Positions 62,880-64,000 of a stretch of 64,000 nt of DNA are shown in pieces. The notes beneath the pieces are model-generated. The model searched no databases and was not told where the DNA came from. It was given only the letters and a program-made list of their open reading frames with translations. The position numbers and the translations under genes are program-made. The stretch comes from Cardinalis cardinalis (taxonomy: Eukaryota > Chordata > Aves > Passeriformes > Cardinalidae): assembly GCA_014549065.1 (NCBI GenBank), contig JACDOX010000009.1:6944131-7008130 (forward strand), given 5' to 3'. Positions within the stretch are counted from its first letter, which is position 1. Each line of letters begins with the position of its first letter.

Positions 62880-64000
62880 AAGATTAAAGACAGTACCAGA
62901 ACACAAAATTAATAACATGCTCAAATTGAGGAAGTTAGTCTTAACTCTGACATTTCCTATCTTTGAAGTGTTACAGTCTGCAGTCTTAATGTTCTGTTAA
63001 CATGCATTTATGTGTCATGTATGTATAATTTACAGGCCATGTTTTATTTTGTTCTCCTGTTGGNCTGGCATCGAGATGAGTGATGCAGACAAAGAGTACT
63101 AAGTTTGGAAAAGAATTAATGAGCATTCAAATGTTCAGTTCCTATGTAGGCCCTTTGTACAGNATATCTTTGCACATTACATATAAATTATTAAAATAAC
63201 ACTATTGTTAGCCTGCTATTCAAAACATGATTTAGCATCGATTGTGTAACAATTCAGAAGTTACTGTTCTTAGAAGAAAAAAGAGTTTGGTGAAAATTGA
63301 TTCANTTTTTGTTTAAGTTGGGGGGTTTTGATATAAGCTAATATTTTGTCTTTTTTTTTTACTAAGGCAGCACTAGTTAAATCAGACCCTTCTGGTGAAT
63401 TGCAAAGAAATAAATCACAACAGACATTAATCTAGTTGAGGGCTAAGTAATTAACTTCATAGAAGGGTGGTGCATACTGTGTCTGTGACACTAGACTGAC
63501 TGCTGTGCATAGAATAAATGCACTATTTAGGTTGCCTATGGTATTCCANCCCTTCAATTAAGTAAACAAATATATATAGAGCTACTCTTGAGTGTATCCT
63601 TTGTGGTCTAAACACTGTATCTTATTAAAATCATCTGCATGCAGTATGTGGGGTTTGAGTTCCTGCCAGTGGTTTCATCCATTGTTAACAGTGATGCTCA
63701 GCTCTCCCAAGAGTTAAATACAGTGGTACTTCAGTTATGTGGAGAGGGTGCTCTTGGTTGCTTTGGTGGCCATTTCACTGCATATTACCTCCCACTTTGT
63801 TTCCATCCATGTGTGTGGCATAGGGTGTTGCCTGAAAAAATATAGGCTTTTTCAGGAAATAAAATATCCATATAGGTTGAGAAAAATATCGGAGGCAGCC
63901 TGTAATTGATTCTGGGGGACAAGACCAGGGCCAGAATAGGTGTGTTCCTGCCTCCTCTATGTGTGTATTAAGATATTTAATATTTACATTTTCATATCTG

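Larger units (their letters stand above)
1..64000 (+). other. DYNC1I1: Partial DYNC1I1 gene body (exons 10-16 and introns)
   Basis: The window lies inside one plus-strand gene. Seven exons splice in frame to 311 residues of a dynein intermediate chain WD40 propeller. If the product matches the 645-residue mammalian isoform, they cover about residues 299-609. The N-terminal half, which in this family binds dynactin p150 and the dynein light chains, is upstream of the window; the last 35-40 residues are downstream. DYNC1I1 is preferred over DYNC1I2 because exon 15 begins HNKPLYSFEDNADYV and contains SPVHPALF, and exon 16 has RWAQAGKEVAVGD; as I recall, the paralogue has QNKPLYSFEDNSDYV, SPTHPALF and RWTHSGREIAVGD. 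Exon numbers assume the 17-exon human model. The protein is a core non-catalytic subunit of cytoplasmic dynein 1 and links heavy chains to cargo adaptors. Confidence 0.95.
52913..64000 (+). other. DYNC1I1: 5' part of intron 16
   Basis: At least 11.1 kb of intron. It contains the diverged duplicate pair at 56873-56986 and 59302-59422 and a 17-base T run (62863-62879). The terminal coding exon is not present. The rest appears to be unique sequence. Confidence 0.85.

Noticed and set aside
52913..64000. Presence of the terminal DYNC1I1 exon (LAVPHNDEW...)
   Set aside because: No frame downstream of exon 16 resembles the conserved C-terminus, so the last exon must be outside the window.

Overview
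The window is vertebrate nuclear DNA, most likely from a bird. It carries seven consecutive internal coding exons of one plus-strand gene, separated by long introns. Joined, the exons encode 311 residues of the C-terminal WD40 region of cytoplasmic dynein 1 intermediate chain 1 (DYNC1I1). Paralogue choice rests on residues typical of DYNC1I1 rather than DYNC1I2. The bird assignment rests on degenerate CR1 LINE copies with the sauropsid-type 3' end (ATTCTATG repeats), low repeat density and moderate intron length. Crocodilian or turtle origin is less likely but not excluded.

Layout: 1-2629 is the end of an intron. The exons are 2630-2755, 22878-23024, 27143-27256, 30068-30201, 32660-32804, 46388-46528 and 52787-52912. 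By the 17-exon mammalian gene model (recalled, not searched) these are exons 10-16. The first nine exons lie upstream of the window and the last exon lies beyond 64000. All junctions obey AG/GT, and the reading frame is continuous across all six joins. Introns hold scattered CR1 pieces (about 13000-13690, 17690-18332, 42063-42200 and a doubtful scrap near 24190), a pure 18-unit GAGAT repeat next to exon 13, a TG repeat, and otherwise unique AT-rich sequence.

The most striking region is 45420-47000. An orphan CpG island surrounds exon 15, deep inside the gene and far from its promoter. Two AT-rich valleys, full of homeodomain, SOX/POU and TCF-like words, sit inside this GC-rich block directly upstream of the exon. 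In mammals, DYNC1I1 exon 15 (with exon 17) is reported to be a dual-function exon that encodes protein and also acts as a limb enhancer for the distant DLX5/DLX6 genes. The base composition here suggests the avian counterpart has the same dual role and shows how far the element may extend into non-coding DNA.

Other points of interest are a diverged direct duplication about 2.4 kb apart in the last intron, each copy carrying a microexon-like acceptor/donor pair; two long near-perfect palindromes; and a tandem E-box. No other protein-coding gene, RNA gene, CRISPR array or complete mobile element was recognised.
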